DNA of 64,000 nt from Billgrantia pellis. GTDB taxonomy: Bacteria; Pseudomonadota; Gammaproteobacteria; Pseudomonadales; Halomonadaceae. The stretch spans positions 124,001-188,000 of the forward strand of contig NZ_VTPY01000008.1 of assembly GCF_008297955.1 (NCBI RefSeq), given 5' to 3'. The translations under genes and the position numbers were made by a program. Shown here piece by piece: positions 54,026 to 61,435 of the stretch (positions within the stretch are counted from its first letter, which is position 1; every line of letters starts with the position of its first letter). The notes under the pieces are model-generated. The model saw only the letters and a list, made by a program, of their open reading frames with translations, did no database searches and was not told where the DNA came from.

Positions 54026-55072
54026 ATGACGTTAGGAAAACTCTGGGCTGGCCGGGCTTACGGCACAAACACAGGCAACGTATTTGTCAAGCTGAATGGT
54101 GATGATGAAGCCCTGACCGGGACGCTTCATCTGAACGAGCCTGGTGTTGGGCTTGTAGTTTACTCAATCCAAGGCGCATTTGACGGTCACCAACTGACAC
54201 TTACTGGCGAGCCTCAGACACAGATTGAGGGAGTAGCTTTTGGACAGCTCTCAGCAACAGCCAGCTTAGACGCAAGGGGCGAGCTCAATGGCGAGTGGAG
54301 CACTAGCATAGGCTCCGCTGGAACCTTCATCCTATTCCCCCATGACCAAGCCCAAGATATCGAAGCCGATTCAGGAAAATTTCCGGATCAACTTCACACA
54401 GCACGGCATCAGTTTGGGGCTGTGGCAATCGATCGAGAGCAAATCACGACCCTTGCCGGGGAAATTCAGCGCGACTTCAAAAGAAGTCAAGTGGTTGTCA
54501 CTGTTGTAGCTGGTACCGAGCAGTCTCGCTTCCTATCGGACTTCAAGACTACCGAATTCAACGCTGATCGAGCCGCGATCATCAGGTTGTTTGTGCAAGA
54601 GCCAGAGGGTAACGGGGTAAACCGAGTCGTTCAGGTAGAATTTGGTCCACAAGTGAATACGGCAATGAGCCAGGGTGGCGAAGAATCTTGGGTTCTCGGA
54701 ACGCTTGAGAAACTGAAGCGCAGCATCCGGCCTCTCGAGCGGACCTACACTACCAATTTTAAGAAGATGGGATTCGGTATCAACCAGCTCCTGTTCATCG
54801 GTGCGATTGTTTTCCTTCCCAGTCTTGGAAGCTTCTTGGACCGTACAATTCTAATGGTCGGTGTGCTGGCTATCATTTACGGGGTGATTTGGCTGCACAA
54901 TCGATATCTACCTTTTGCTGCCATCTATCTTGGACAAAAGCCTAAAGGGATACTCGAACGGCTCGCCCCAAGTGTGATTTCGTGGCTTATAGCCGTTACT
55001 GCAGGCCTCGCTGCCACCCTACTTGGTGCCTACCTCCAGGGCTTGTTCCCAGCTCTGTCTATAGGCCAATAG
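54026..55072 (+). CDS. Unrecognised membrane protein at the element edge (possible cargo effector)
   Basis: This 348-residue protein has no family that can be named. Residues 1-107 are beta-rich and Gly/Thr-rich (GTLHLNEPGVGLVVYSIQGAF, then a strand ending GSAGTFILF), suggesting a small beta-barrel sensor. Residues 115-250 are mixed alpha/beta. Residues 250-345 hold three hydrophobic helices (LLFIGAIVFLPSL; MVGVLAIIYGVIWL; WLIAVTAGLAATLLGAY). No signal peptide is present. AGGA lies 8 bp before the ATG. It pairs with the next gene 9 bp downstream, just inside the attachment site, the usual place for cargo such as defence or exclusion genes. Function is not assigned. Confidence 0.75.
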   Translation: MTLGKLWAGRAYGTNTGNVFVKLNGDDEALTGTLHLNEPGVGLVVYSIQGAFDGHQLTLTGEPQTQIEGVAFGQLSATASLDARGELNGEWSTSIGSAGTFILFPHDQAQDIEADSGKFPDQLHTARHQFGAVAIDREQITTLAGEIQRDFKRSQVVVTVVAGTEQSRFLSDFKTTEFNADRAAIIRLFVQEPEGNGVNRVVQVEFGPQVNTAMSQGGEESWVLGTLEKLKRSIRPLERTYTTNFKKMGFGINQLLFIGAIVFLPSLGSFLDRTILMVGVLAIIYGVIWLHNRYLPFAAIYLGQKPKGILERLAPSVISWLIAVTAGLAATLLGAYLQGLFPALSIGQ

Positions 55073-55081
55073 GAGGAGCCA

Positions 55082-55435
55082 ATGGCCCGTAAGCGTGAAA
55101 TTGACGCGAGGGAAGCGTCACTATGGTTGGGCGTACTGCTCGATGCAACGTTTGATCCAACTAGCCAAGTGATCCACCTAGACACCCAAGCCGATGCAAT
55201 GAATCGGGAGCTTCCTAGCCCCCCAGATGGGGGATGGTCGGCTCAAATTGGGCGCTCTGAACTCCTGTCGATTGCTAAGGATATGACCGATGCCCCCGAC
55301 GACTATCCGCCATCCAGGGCCGCCGATGTTCTACTTCGATGGGCTAACCGATGGGTGACCACTAACGATTGGTCACGACTAAAGGCAAGGGTAAGGAAGC
55401 GCCGTCAAAGGATGGACAGACAAGCTCCCTTTTAA
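55082..55435 (+). CDS. Small unrecognised partner protein
   Basis: This 117-residue soluble protein has a basic C-terminus (RLKARVRKRRQRMDRQ) that could bind nucleic acid or membranes, and a Trp-rich middle (LLRWANRWVTTNDWSRL). No domain is recognised. An AGGAGG site 5 bp before the ATG and a 9-bp gap from the membrane protein mark them as a two-gene operon. It converges with a winged-helix gene 8 bp away. Confidence 0.7.
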   Translation: MARKREIDAREASLWLGVLLDATFDPTSQVIHLDTQADAMNRELPSPPDGGWSAQIGRSELLSIAKDMTDAPDDYPPSRAADVLLRWANRWVTTNDWSRLKARVRKRRQRMDRQAPF

Positions 55436-55443
55436 TCCCTATT

Positions 55444-56067
55444 CTACGACATGCGCAGGTCACCCAGTATCGTATAAATATTATTCCCCCTCTGCTCTTT
55501 TCCTTTAATAATCACCTCTTCAACTCGATGTACGTGTATCAATATGTGATTTATCAAAAGATCGATACCAGGCCGAATACGGTTTTTTTGCAACCCTGTT
55601 CTGTCACGAAGGGTTTCATGGGTTATCTTTACATCCCTGGTTGGATTAGGTCGCGACGCCAAGAGATAAATATAAATTTTCAACGCCGATAACGAAGCAT
55701 CACCTCTATTTGGAAACCTACAAAGGGACTGCCTCAACCGATCATAAGGGACCTTAGCCCACCCCATGTCACTGCTGGAGTAGACAAGCCGGTAAACATT
55801 TTTGTTTTCTCCCCTCGATACAGCGATGATCTTTTCTTCTTCGAGCTTCCGTACCGCTCTGATTACCATGGGCCGCGACAGACCTGTAATGGCCTCTAGG
55901 TCAGTATACGAAACCCTGATCGCTTGATTCGAAAAATCAGACAGAACGATCCCTAGCAAGCATTTAAGAGCAGCGATGCTTCCACCGCTGCTTTTACCCC
56001 CTGTAAAGCGCTTCAACCCTACCTCGTCCCGCACCCACCAGACGGGTAGCTGTCTGAACCCAGTCAT
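55444..56067 (-). CDS. Winged-helix DNA-binding protein of the mobile element
   Basis: This 207-residue protein has a helix-turn-helix/wing at residues 55-95 (VSYTDLEAITGLSRPMVIRAVRKLEEEKIIAVSRGENKNVYRLV) and a second possible one near 135-175 (LSALKIYIYLLASR, KITHETLRDRTGLQKNRIRPGIDLL). Two tandem winged helices recall plasmid replication initiators, but no initiator signature is clear, so a transcriptional role is equally possible. It overlaps the 48-residue membrane protein upstream (ATGA). It is A+T-rich relative to the chromosome and likely element-specific. Confidence 0.65.
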   Translation of the reverse strand: MTGFRQLPVWWVRDEVGLKRFTGGKSSGGSIAALKCLLGIVLSDFSNQAIRVSYTDLEAITGLSRPMVIRAVRKLEEEKIIAVSRGENKNVYRLVYSSSDMGWAKVPYDRLRQSLCRFPNRGDASLSALKIYIYLLASRPNPTRDVKITHETLRDRTGLQKNRIRPGIDLLINHILIHVHRVEEVIIKGKEQRGNNIYTILGDLRMS

Positions 56068-56210
56068 TTGTCACGCTCCTTGTCCACCAAGCGGCCGATG
56101 ACACGTATGCACTGATAGGCCACGCCGAGCCCTGATATGGCCACCAAAGCGACCAGCAGAGAGGGGGAGGCCCCGCTAAGCAACACCACTAACTCTTTGA
56201 TAGTTCCCAT
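56064..56210 (-). CDS. Very small single-helix membrane protein
   Basis: This 48-residue protein (MGTIKELVVLLSG...) has one hydrophobic helix (about residues 15-33, SPSLLVALVAISGLGVAY) and a charged tail. GGAGGG lies 7 bp before the ATG, and its stop overlaps the start of the winged-helix gene by 4 bp, so it is well supported despite its size. A hairpin (AGCCTTC/GAAGGCT, 56,225-56,252) lies just upstream of the ribosome site. The role is unknown. Confidence 0.65.
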   Translation of the reverse strand: MGTIKELVVLLSGASPSLLVALVAISGLGVAYQCIRVIGRLVDKERDK

Positions 56211-56424
56211 AAGTAAGCCCTCCAAGCCTTCGATTTTTGAATTTTGAAGGCTCTCAATTCCTCTTTCTAGAAGGAGGGATAGGGAAATACCGCAAAATTT
56301 TATAAAATATCCTTACATATCAAATGTTTAATGACAAACATCTCAGTCAATAAGAATACCTGAAATAGTAAATGGGAGCAATTATACGTGATAATGTCAC
56401 GCATTCACAAAGATCATGCTGAAG

Positions 56425-57414
56425 CTAGCGCTCGTCCTCCAGTTTGTGTTCACGCTCGCTAGGGCGCTGGGTCTGGTACCGTTTCTGGAGCTGTGCAGCC
56501 ACCTTCTCCTGGAATTCGTGGCGCTCGGTCTTCATCAGCGGCATGGAGTCCACAAAAGCCGCGACGTGCTTGGCCAGCTCCTGGTCTTCGGGGGCGCGGC
56601 TCTGGGCCATGTCCTTGGCCGCCGTCAGCCAGGCCTTGCGGACATAGGTCTGGCGCTCCTTGATACGATCCTCCCAGGGCCGCGGCTTCGGGGCTTTTCC
56701 TGTCCGCTGGTCGCGGAAGTCTTCAAGGACCTCCCGGACCTTCGCCTGGTCCACCTGTGGCGTCTGGCCTTTCTCGCGAATGTGGTGCACCACTTGGCTA
56801 ACGCCCTTCTTGATCACGCCACGGGTGGCACGCGGTGTGGCCTCGGCCTCTACCCCTCGGCGCTCAAGCTCAGTGGCGAATGCCTCTCGCCACTTCTGCG
56901 GGTCGCCCTTCTTCACGTTCAACCGACGGCCGTCATAGCCCAGGCTCTTCACCGTCAGGTGGACATGCGGGCTGTCAGTGTCGGTATGCAGCGCCATGAC
57001 GTACTGATTACTCTGGCCAAACTGTCGTTTGGCGAATGCACGGACGGCATCTTTCACGTCACGCGGCTCAGTGCCGGCCGGCATGGACATGATGATGTTG
57101 GTGGTGTCGCGGGTGTTCTTCCGGCGCTTGCCCTGATCCTGCGACCAGTCCTTGGCCAGGGCCCGTACCTCGTCTTTCCCATGGATCACGTCGCCGCGCT
57201 CGTCTTCAAGCTCCAGCTTGCCGTTGCGGCTGATGTAGTCCAGGTGGGACTGGACATGATCGGCTCCCTTGGCATTACCAGTGATCTTCACCATGACCTC
57301 TGGCACTCGACTTGCTATGCGGCGCGCACGCGCCCGATTAGCGGCCCGGTTGCTCTTATGCTTTACAGGGCCTCCCAACAAGTCGGCAATGGTGTCATCA
57401 GCCAGACTACCCAT
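56425..57414 (-). CDS. MOBP-type relaxase
   Basis: This 329-residue relaxase nicks oriT and pilots the transferred strand. Tyr60 in SHLDYISRNG is the likely catalytic tyrosine. HTDTDSPHVHL (His143, Asp145, His150, His152) is the metal-binding motif III of the VirD2/TraI group. The C-terminus is short and charged, without a helicase or primase domain. The gene overlaps the preceding paralogue by 8 bp, and its oriT partner lies about 1.05 kb upstream. Residues 38-205 match the neighbouring 170-residue protein along its whole length. Confidence 0.85.
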   Translation of the reverse strand: MGSLADDTIADLLGGPVKHKSNRAANRARARRIASRVPEVMVKITGNAKGADHVQSHLDYISRNGKLELEDERGDVIHGKDEVRALAKDWSQDQGKRRKNTRDTTNIIMSMPAGTEPRDVKDAVRAFAKRQFGQSNQYVMALHTDTDSPHVHLTVKSLGYDGRRLNVKKGDPQKWREAFATELERRGVEAEATPRATRGVIKKGVSQVVHHIREKGQTPQVDQAKVREVLEDFRDQRTGKAPKPRPWEDRIKERQTYVRKAWLTAAKDMAQSRAPEDQELAKHVAAFVDSMPLMKTERHEFQEKVAAQLQKRYQTQRPSEREHKLEDER

Positions 57415-57919
57415 TCTTCCTCCTTCGGGTGGCCTTTAATGTGGCTTTCGCTTCCACCCCGTGCCGTTCCAACTCGGCCGCAAAAGCCTCACGCCACTCC
57501 TGCGGATCGCCCTTCTTCACATGCAACCGGCGCCCATCATGGCCAAGATTCCGCACCGTAAGTTGGACATGCGGATTGTCGGTGTCCGTGTGCAGGGCCA
57601 TGGCATACTGATAATTCTGACCAAATTGCCGCTTGGCGAACGCCTGGGATGCCCTTTTTAGCGCCTGCGGGTCGGTTCCGGCCGGCATCGACAGAACGAT
57701 ATTGGTGGTATAACGAGAGTTCTTGCGCTGCAGACCTTGAAACCTCGACCAGTCTCTAGCCAAGTCACGGACCATATCTTCCGTGAAGGAGAACTGGCCG
57801 CTTTCGTCCTCAAGCTCCACGGCTCCGTTCTTACTGATGCGAAGCAAATCGCTCTCTACTTGGTCCGCATCGTATGCATTACTGACGATCCGGACGACGA
57901 CTTCCGGCTTATCCATCAT
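57407..57919 (-). CDS. Catalytically degenerate relaxase paralogue
   Basis: This 170-residue protein aligns without gaps to residues 38-205 of the downstream relaxase (constant offset of 33). The catalytic Tyr position is Arg27 (SDLLRISKNG), and the third motif-III His is Gln119 (HTDTDNPHVQL). His110 and His117 remain. It has no C-terminal part beyond the nuclease domain. The frame is intact and lies between mobC and the active relaxase with overlaps on both sides, which argues for retention. It may bind oriT or the relaxase without nicking, acting as a regulator or decoy (inference). Confidence 0.8.
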   Translation of the reverse strand: MMDKPEVVVRIVSNAYDADQVESDLLRISKNGAVELEDESGQFSFTEDMVRDLARDWSRFQGLQRKNSRYTTNIVLSMPAGTDPQALKRASQAFAKRQFGQNYQYAMALHTDTDNPHVQLTVRNLGHDGRRLHVKKGDPQEWREAFAAELERHGVEAKATLKATRRRKNG

Positions 57920-58433
57920 CCCTCCACCGATTCATGTTCTTGGACAGCAGACTGGCCACCTTGTCCTTGTGCTGCTCAATTCGCTCTGCCAGCGCCTCGA
58001 TGGCCTCCCGCTTGAGCTTGTCGCTCTCACGGAATTCGACATTCAAGACCTTGGTGATCTGGTTAAGGTTTTTCCCTATTGCACGTAATTCCCTGTTTGA
58101 CTCCCGCAAGACAGCCACCTCGTCGTCCGTCAGTACGGGCTCTTGATGCAACTCAGCCAGAACCATCGCAGTGACCCAACTGGTACGGCTGGGATAGCCC
58201 TCCTCTTGAGCACGTTGTGCTAGCCAGCGTTCCTGAGTGGGTGATAGGCGGATGGTGAGCTTTCGGGACCTAGCTTCGTCCTCTTGGTCGTCCGCCATTA
58301 CAGTCGCAGCTCTGCCGGCAACGCGCTGAATCATTCGCCGCAGCATGTCCGACTCGCGCAGGCCATTGGCATTGCAGAACTGCGCCCAGGCGTTCTTCTC
58401 GATTTCTGTTAGGCGTGCTTCAACTCTCGGCAT
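57909..58433 (-). CDS. mobC: MobC-like relaxosome accessory protein
   Basis: This 174-residue protein has an N-terminal ribbon-helix-helix-like part and the MobC core: RKLTIRLSPTQERWLAQRAQEEGYPSRTSWVTAMVLAELHQEP, then LTDDEVAVLRESNRELRAIGKNLNQITKVLNVEF, which is diagnostic of MobC/NikA-type proteins. It binds oriT and recruits the relaxase. The start at 58,433 is preferred; a longer reading from 58,577 runs through the oriT sequence. The 3' end overlaps the degenerate relaxase. Confidence 0.88.
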   Translation of the reverse strand: MPRVEARLTEIEKNAWAQFCNANGLRESDMLRRMIQRVAGRAATVMADDQEDEARSRKLTIRLSPTQERWLAQRAQEEGYPSRTSWVTAMVLAELHQEPVLTDDEVAVLRESNRELRAIGKNLNQITKVLNVEFRESDKLKREAIEALAERIEQHKDKVASLLSKNMNRWRDDG

Positions 58434-58460
58434 AGTCCAGTTTTCTCCACCGCTGAGAGG

Positions 58461-58515
58461 TGGGCTAGGCAAGTTTGCCGGCATACGCCAGCACTTGCCG
58501 AATCCTGCCCTAGCC
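58461..58515 (+). other. Origin of transfer (oriT), RP4/MOBP-like
   Basis: GGCAAGT (58,468-58,474) and ACTTGCC (58,493-58,499) are inverted repeats around an 18-nt spacer. Two bases later ATCCTGCCC begins, identical to the core of the RP4 nic region (cleavage after ATCCTG). The nic would be between 58,507 and 58,508, 8 nt from the repeat, the same distance as in RP4. It sits directly before mobC and the MOBP relaxase genes. Confidence 0.7.
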
Positions 58516-58628
58516 TCAAACCCATTGAATTTTTTCGTACGTAAGAAAAATGGCTGCTTCTCGGGCGAGGCTATCAAGCACAGGAATACGCGTTAGGCTT
58601 CGCCATTAGTAATACGGACGGACCTGTC

Positions 58629-58850
58629 TCAAACCTCCTCGTCGCCTGGGGCTGAACCAGAAGCTTCGCCATTAGACATAGGGGAAGGACTTTGAACACT
58701 CTCGGTTGATCCGGCTCCCGATGGTGAAGCTTCGGTTTCAGCACGCTCGCGCCGGCGCCTGGCCAGCTCACTCTTCATCCACTGCCCGGCGGCGCGCATC
58801 TCGTTGCGCAAGTCTTCTATCTCCTGAGGTGTCAAACGGCGATAGCTCAT
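58629..58850 (-). CDS. Small hypothetical protein of the transfer region
   Basis: This 73-residue soluble protein has a helical N-terminal half (LTPQEIEDLRNEMRAAGQWMKSELARRRRERAE) and a disordered Ser/Gly/Pro-rich acidic tail. AGGAG is 8 bp before the ATG at 58,850, and the start overlaps the stop of the upstream membrane protein (ATGA). No family is recognised. It lies between the VirB6 unit and oriT and is probably a transfer accessory. Confidence 0.65.
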   Translation of the reverse strand: MSYRRLTPQEIEDLRNEMRAAGQWMKSELARRRRERAETEASPSGAGSTESVQSPSPMSNGEASGSAPGDEEV

Positions 58851-59140
58851 GATTGTTTCTCCTGAGACGCATCTCGCCGAAGCTGCGGGTAGATCGCCGT
58901 GCGCCATCGCCATTGAAAAACGCACACGGCAATTCCCGCCGTGCAGACAAGCAGTGTTTTGATCGCATGGATATCACCCGCCAATGCATTCGAGACCACC
59001 CCAGGGAGTGCAGGTATCAAGGCCACAACCAGCAAGGCACCAATGAGTAACAGCACGCCAGATAGCCCTAGTTCTCCGAGACGTTTGATGCGCATCCAAC
59101 GCGCACGCCAGGTGGCAAACCATTGTGATGGCATGTTCAT
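58847..59140 (-). CDS. Small membrane protein of the transfer region
   Basis: This 97-residue protein has two hydrophobic helices (about residues 25-48 and 60-78) and basic ends. It may start at 59,140 (ATGA overlap with the virB6 stop) or at 59,134, where GGGGG has a 6-bp spacing. No family is recognised. The topology and tight coupling to virB6 suggest it works with the transfer or exclusion machinery. Confidence 0.65.
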   Translation of the reverse strand: MNMPSQWFATWRARWMRIKRLGELGLSGVLLLIGALLVVALIPALPGVVSNALAGDIHAIKTLLVCTAGIAVCVFQWRWRTAIYPQLRRDASQEKQS

Positions 59141-60132
59141 CCCCCGGTTATCACGTTGCCGGCACCAAAGCGCTTCTGATACGCACGATAAGCCGATTTG
59201 GCGCCACGATACGGTGCTGCTGCAGCATTACCTGCGATACGCGTATCACGCTGGATACCACGGTACTGACGCCTGATCGCTGAGGGACGCATCGCGCTCA
59301 TGGCCGAGCCAAGGGCCCCTTGAGTTGCCAATGCCACACCACCGCCCAATGCAGAAGCAATGGCCGGCACCTGCTTCAGCACCAGGATGCCCAGGGCAAA
59401 AAAAGCAATCAGATAGGCACTTGTGGTCATACTGGCCATGCTGCTTGCCGAGGACTCCACGATGTTCATGAACGCTTCGCTGACATCGATGACCATGCGT
59501 CCAATGGCTGAACCCAAAACTAGCAGCATGCCGAAATTGATCACCATGCCCAGCCAGCTCTCGAAAAAGCGTTGGGTGCTGTTAAAAAGCAGGCCGATGA
59601 TGAAGAGTGGGCCGATCGCCAGCAGCACCGTCGTCGCCACCTTGCTGGCCAGCAGGAGAAACGCCACTACGATGGCAACACCACCACCAAACACCATGAT
59701 CAGAATCGCCACCAGATACATGCCGAAATCACCACTCATGACCCCCGCTTTATCCCAGGCCTGATCAGCTACGGCGAGAACGCGGGAGAACAGGCTATCC
59801 AAAATGGCCGCTGCACCTCCATTGGAACCCGTGATGACTGCTGCTACCTTTTCCGGGCCGTGAGCCAGCACGTCCACCACGACGCCCATATAGGTACCGA
59901 CCGTCAGCCCCAGCGTCATGATGAAGCCGATGCGAAGGATGCGAAAAACACCCTCCTGCAAGGGCTCACTGACCTTGCCAAACATCATCAAATAGCCCCA
60001 GATAGCAATCCAGACGATCAACATGCTGGTAAACATTGGAGTGATGTAAGCGATGAGGTCGGTAGCCGTGTTGATGATGTACTGGTCCAGTGCCTGATCA
60101 ACGACGGAGAACATGCCTTCAAACAGGTTCAT
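59137..60132 (-). CDS. virB6: VirB6/TrbL-type T4SS inner-membrane protein
   Basis: This 331-residue protein has a short periplasmic N-terminus, about six to seven hydrophobic segments, and the VirB6 central region (DLIAYITPMFTSMLIVWIAIWGYLMMFG near the start; GPLFIIGLLFNSTQRFFESWLGMVINFGML near residues 177-206). The C-terminus is basic and cytoplasmic. VirB6 forms part of the inner-membrane channel of conjugative type IV secretion. It starts inside the end of the EexN gene (4-bp overlap). No VirB1-4 or VirB8-11 gene follows, which is unusual. Confidence 0.87.
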   Translation of the reverse strand: MNLFEGMFSVVDQALDQYIINTATDLIAYITPMFTSMLIVWIAIWGYLMMFGKVSEPLQEGVFRILRIGFIMTLGLTVGTYMGVVVDVLAHGPEKVAAVITGSNGGAAAILDSLFSRVLAVADQAWDKAGVMSGDFGMYLVAILIMVFGGGVAIVVAFLLLASKVATTVLLAIGPLFIIGLLFNSTQRFFESWLGMVINFGMLLVLGSAIGRMVIDVSEAFMNIVESSASSMASMTTSAYLIAFFALGILVLKQVPAIASALGGGVALATQGALGSAMSAMRPSAIRRQYRGIQRDTRIAGNAAAAPYRGAKSAYRAYQKRFGAGNVITGG

Positions 60133-60422
60133 GAGTTCTCCTCGCTCTTGAGGCTAGACAAGTCGAGCTCGAAGGGCTCACCGCTAGACAGTGCCCGTTC
60201 CGCCTGGAGTGCATTAATGCAATTCGGCGTATCCTGGAGTGCGCCAGGGTTGTTGCCGCACGTCTCCAGTGTCACCTTGCGCTCGTCGTCATGCGCTTTG
60301 TACCAGTCCACGGTCTGCACCGGGCCAGTATCCGGGGTGTCATCAAAGCACCCGGTCTGCGCAACGCTGACTAGCACCACAACGGCAATATTTCGTGAGC
60401 ACGAAATTTTCCTGGTACTCAT
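60129..60422 (-). CDS. eexN: EexN-family entry-exclusion lipoprotein
   Basis: This 97-residue lipoprotein has a signal with a lipobox-like ...AQTGC (Cys25). The mature part carries the EexN pattern: a WYKAHDDERKVTLETCGNN stretch followed by two spaced Cys (ETCGNNPGALQDTPNCINA). EexN proteins block redundant conjugative entry into cells already carrying the element. Codons 6-11 (ISCSRN) overlie a palindromic DNA site at 60,390-60,407. The C-terminus ends with SSGEPFELDL, a peptide also present at the end of the neighbouring VirB5. Confidence 0.85.
   Translation of the reverse strand: MSTRKISCSRNIAVVVLVSVAQTGCFDDTPDTGPVQTVDWYKAHDDERKVTLETCGNNPGALQDTPNCINALQAERALSSGEPFELDLSSLKSEENS
60390..60407. 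repeat. Palindrome copy 1 (inside eexN start)
   Basis: ATTTCGTGAGCACGAAAT is palindromic except for its central base pair. It lies 15 bp inside the eexN coding sequence and is one of three related sites. Confidence 0.75.
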
Positions 60423-60431
60423 AAAGCTTCC

Positions 60432-61082
60432 TTACCAATCAAGCTCGAAAGGTTCCCCTGATGACGCGACACGCATCTGTTGAACCCGCTGAGCGTGAAG
60501 CGCCTGGTTGGCCACGGCCTGAGAGCGGAGCATGGTCAGCTTGGCCATTTCGTTCTCCAGCATGACTTCCTCGGCGCCGATGCGCGCCTGTAGGTCCAGA
60601 ATGTCTTTCTGGTCCGGACTGTTGTTGACCTGGGCTATCAGGCCGGTCAGGTCTTGGAACCGCTCCTGGGCCTGCTCCAGGGACTTTTCCGACTGAGCTA
60701 ACCAAGTCGCAGCGTTCACATTGCTGCTGTCGTACAGGTCGGCCACGTCCCCGCTCAGGCCATAGTCGCTACCACTGTGGATACCGTAGCGATCCAGTAC
60801 CTCCTGTGGATCCACGTCCAAGGCTGTGTCGTAAGCTGAGTCGATGACGTTGGCTAACCCCCGTGAGCCACTAATGCTGGCCAGCTCTTTGTTAGCCGTT
60901 TCGAGCTGGCTTTTCAGTTGCTCGATTTGGCTAAGCATGTGCTGAACCTGCAAAAGTTGCTGGGTCAGGTTGGACACGTCGATGACCGGAATCCCGCCCG
61001 CCATTGCAGGCTGGGACAAACCGATGGTGGCCGCGATAGCGACGCTGGCCATTTTTCGTGCGCACGAAATTCTGATGCTCAT
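60432..61082 (-). CDS. virB5: VirB5-family minor pilin / T4SS protein
   Basis: This 216-residue periplasmic protein has a signal peptide (about residues 1-29, ending PAMAG) and long helices typical of VirB5 (LTQQLLQVQHMLSQIEQLKSQLETANKELASISGSRG; EKSLEQAQERFQDLTGLIAQV; ARIGAEEVMLENEMAKLTMLRSQAVANQAL). VirB5 caps the conjugative pilus and helps recipient contact. Codons 4-9 (ISCARK) overlie the palindrome at 61,054-61,069. The C-terminus is SSGEPFELDW. It is followed 10 bp later by eexN, then virB6. Confidence 0.87.
   Translation of the reverse strand: MSIRISCARKMASVAIAATIGLSQPAMAGGIPVIDVSNLTQQLLQVQHMLSQIEQLKSQLETANKELASISGSRGLANVIDSAYDTALDVDPQEVLDRYGIHSGSDYGLSGDVADLYDSSNVNAATWLAQSEKSLEQAQERFQDLTGLIAQVNNSPDQKDILDLQARIGAEEVMLENEMAKLTMLRSQAVANQALHAQRVQQMRVASSGEPFELDW
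61054..61070. repeat. Palindrome copy 2 (inside virB5 start)
   Basis: TTTCGTGCGCACGAAA is a perfect 16-bp palindrome 13 bp inside the virB5 coding sequence, matching copies 1 and 3. Confidence 0.8.
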
Positions 61083-61084
61083 GG

Positions 61085-61408
61085 TTAGGCTTCCTTTTGG
61101 CTATTCTGGTGGACCGCCTTGGCCTCCAGACGGCGTTTCGTCCTCTTGAGCGTGAGCGATCGTTTTTCAAAATCCAGGCTTTTCAGGTCGATGGACTCCA
61201 TCACCTCTTTCATCTCCTCGATGCAGCTGAAGAAGTCCTCAGGAAGGGCTTCCAACCCTTCAGTCAGAAAGTCCCGAGCGTAACCAGCGATGATCATCAG
61301 AGTTTGAATCTCACTCCCGATGGCGTGCCGTTCAATCGCTTGGGATCGGCACAGCCGAGCTAGCTCGCTGTCCGTAAAAATAGGTGTGTTATATTGATCG
61401 TTAGCCAT
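61085..61408 (-). CDS. Hypothetical protein of the transfer operon
   Basis: This 107-residue soluble, highly charged helical protein starts behind AGGAGG with 5-bp spacing and ends 2 bp before virB5. C-terminal LKSLDFEKRSLTLKRTKRRLEAKA is basic and probably helical. No family is recognised. It is probably regulatory or structural for the transfer operon. A non-coding alternative is unlikely given the strong ribosome site. Confidence 0.65.
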   Translation of the reverse strand: MANDQYNTPIFTDSELARLCRSQAIERHAIGSEIQTLMIIAGYARDFLTEGLEALPEDFFSCIEEMKEVMESIDLKSLDFEKRSLTLKRTKRRLEAKAVHQNSQKEA

Positions 61409-61435
61409 AATTGCCTCCTATACAGGCAGTTGTGG

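Noticed and set aside
55369-55692. A 107-codon + frame after the two-gene cassette
   Set aside because: It overlaps the cassette's second gene and the winged-helix gene on -, has no ribosome site, and its sequence looks like antisense translation.
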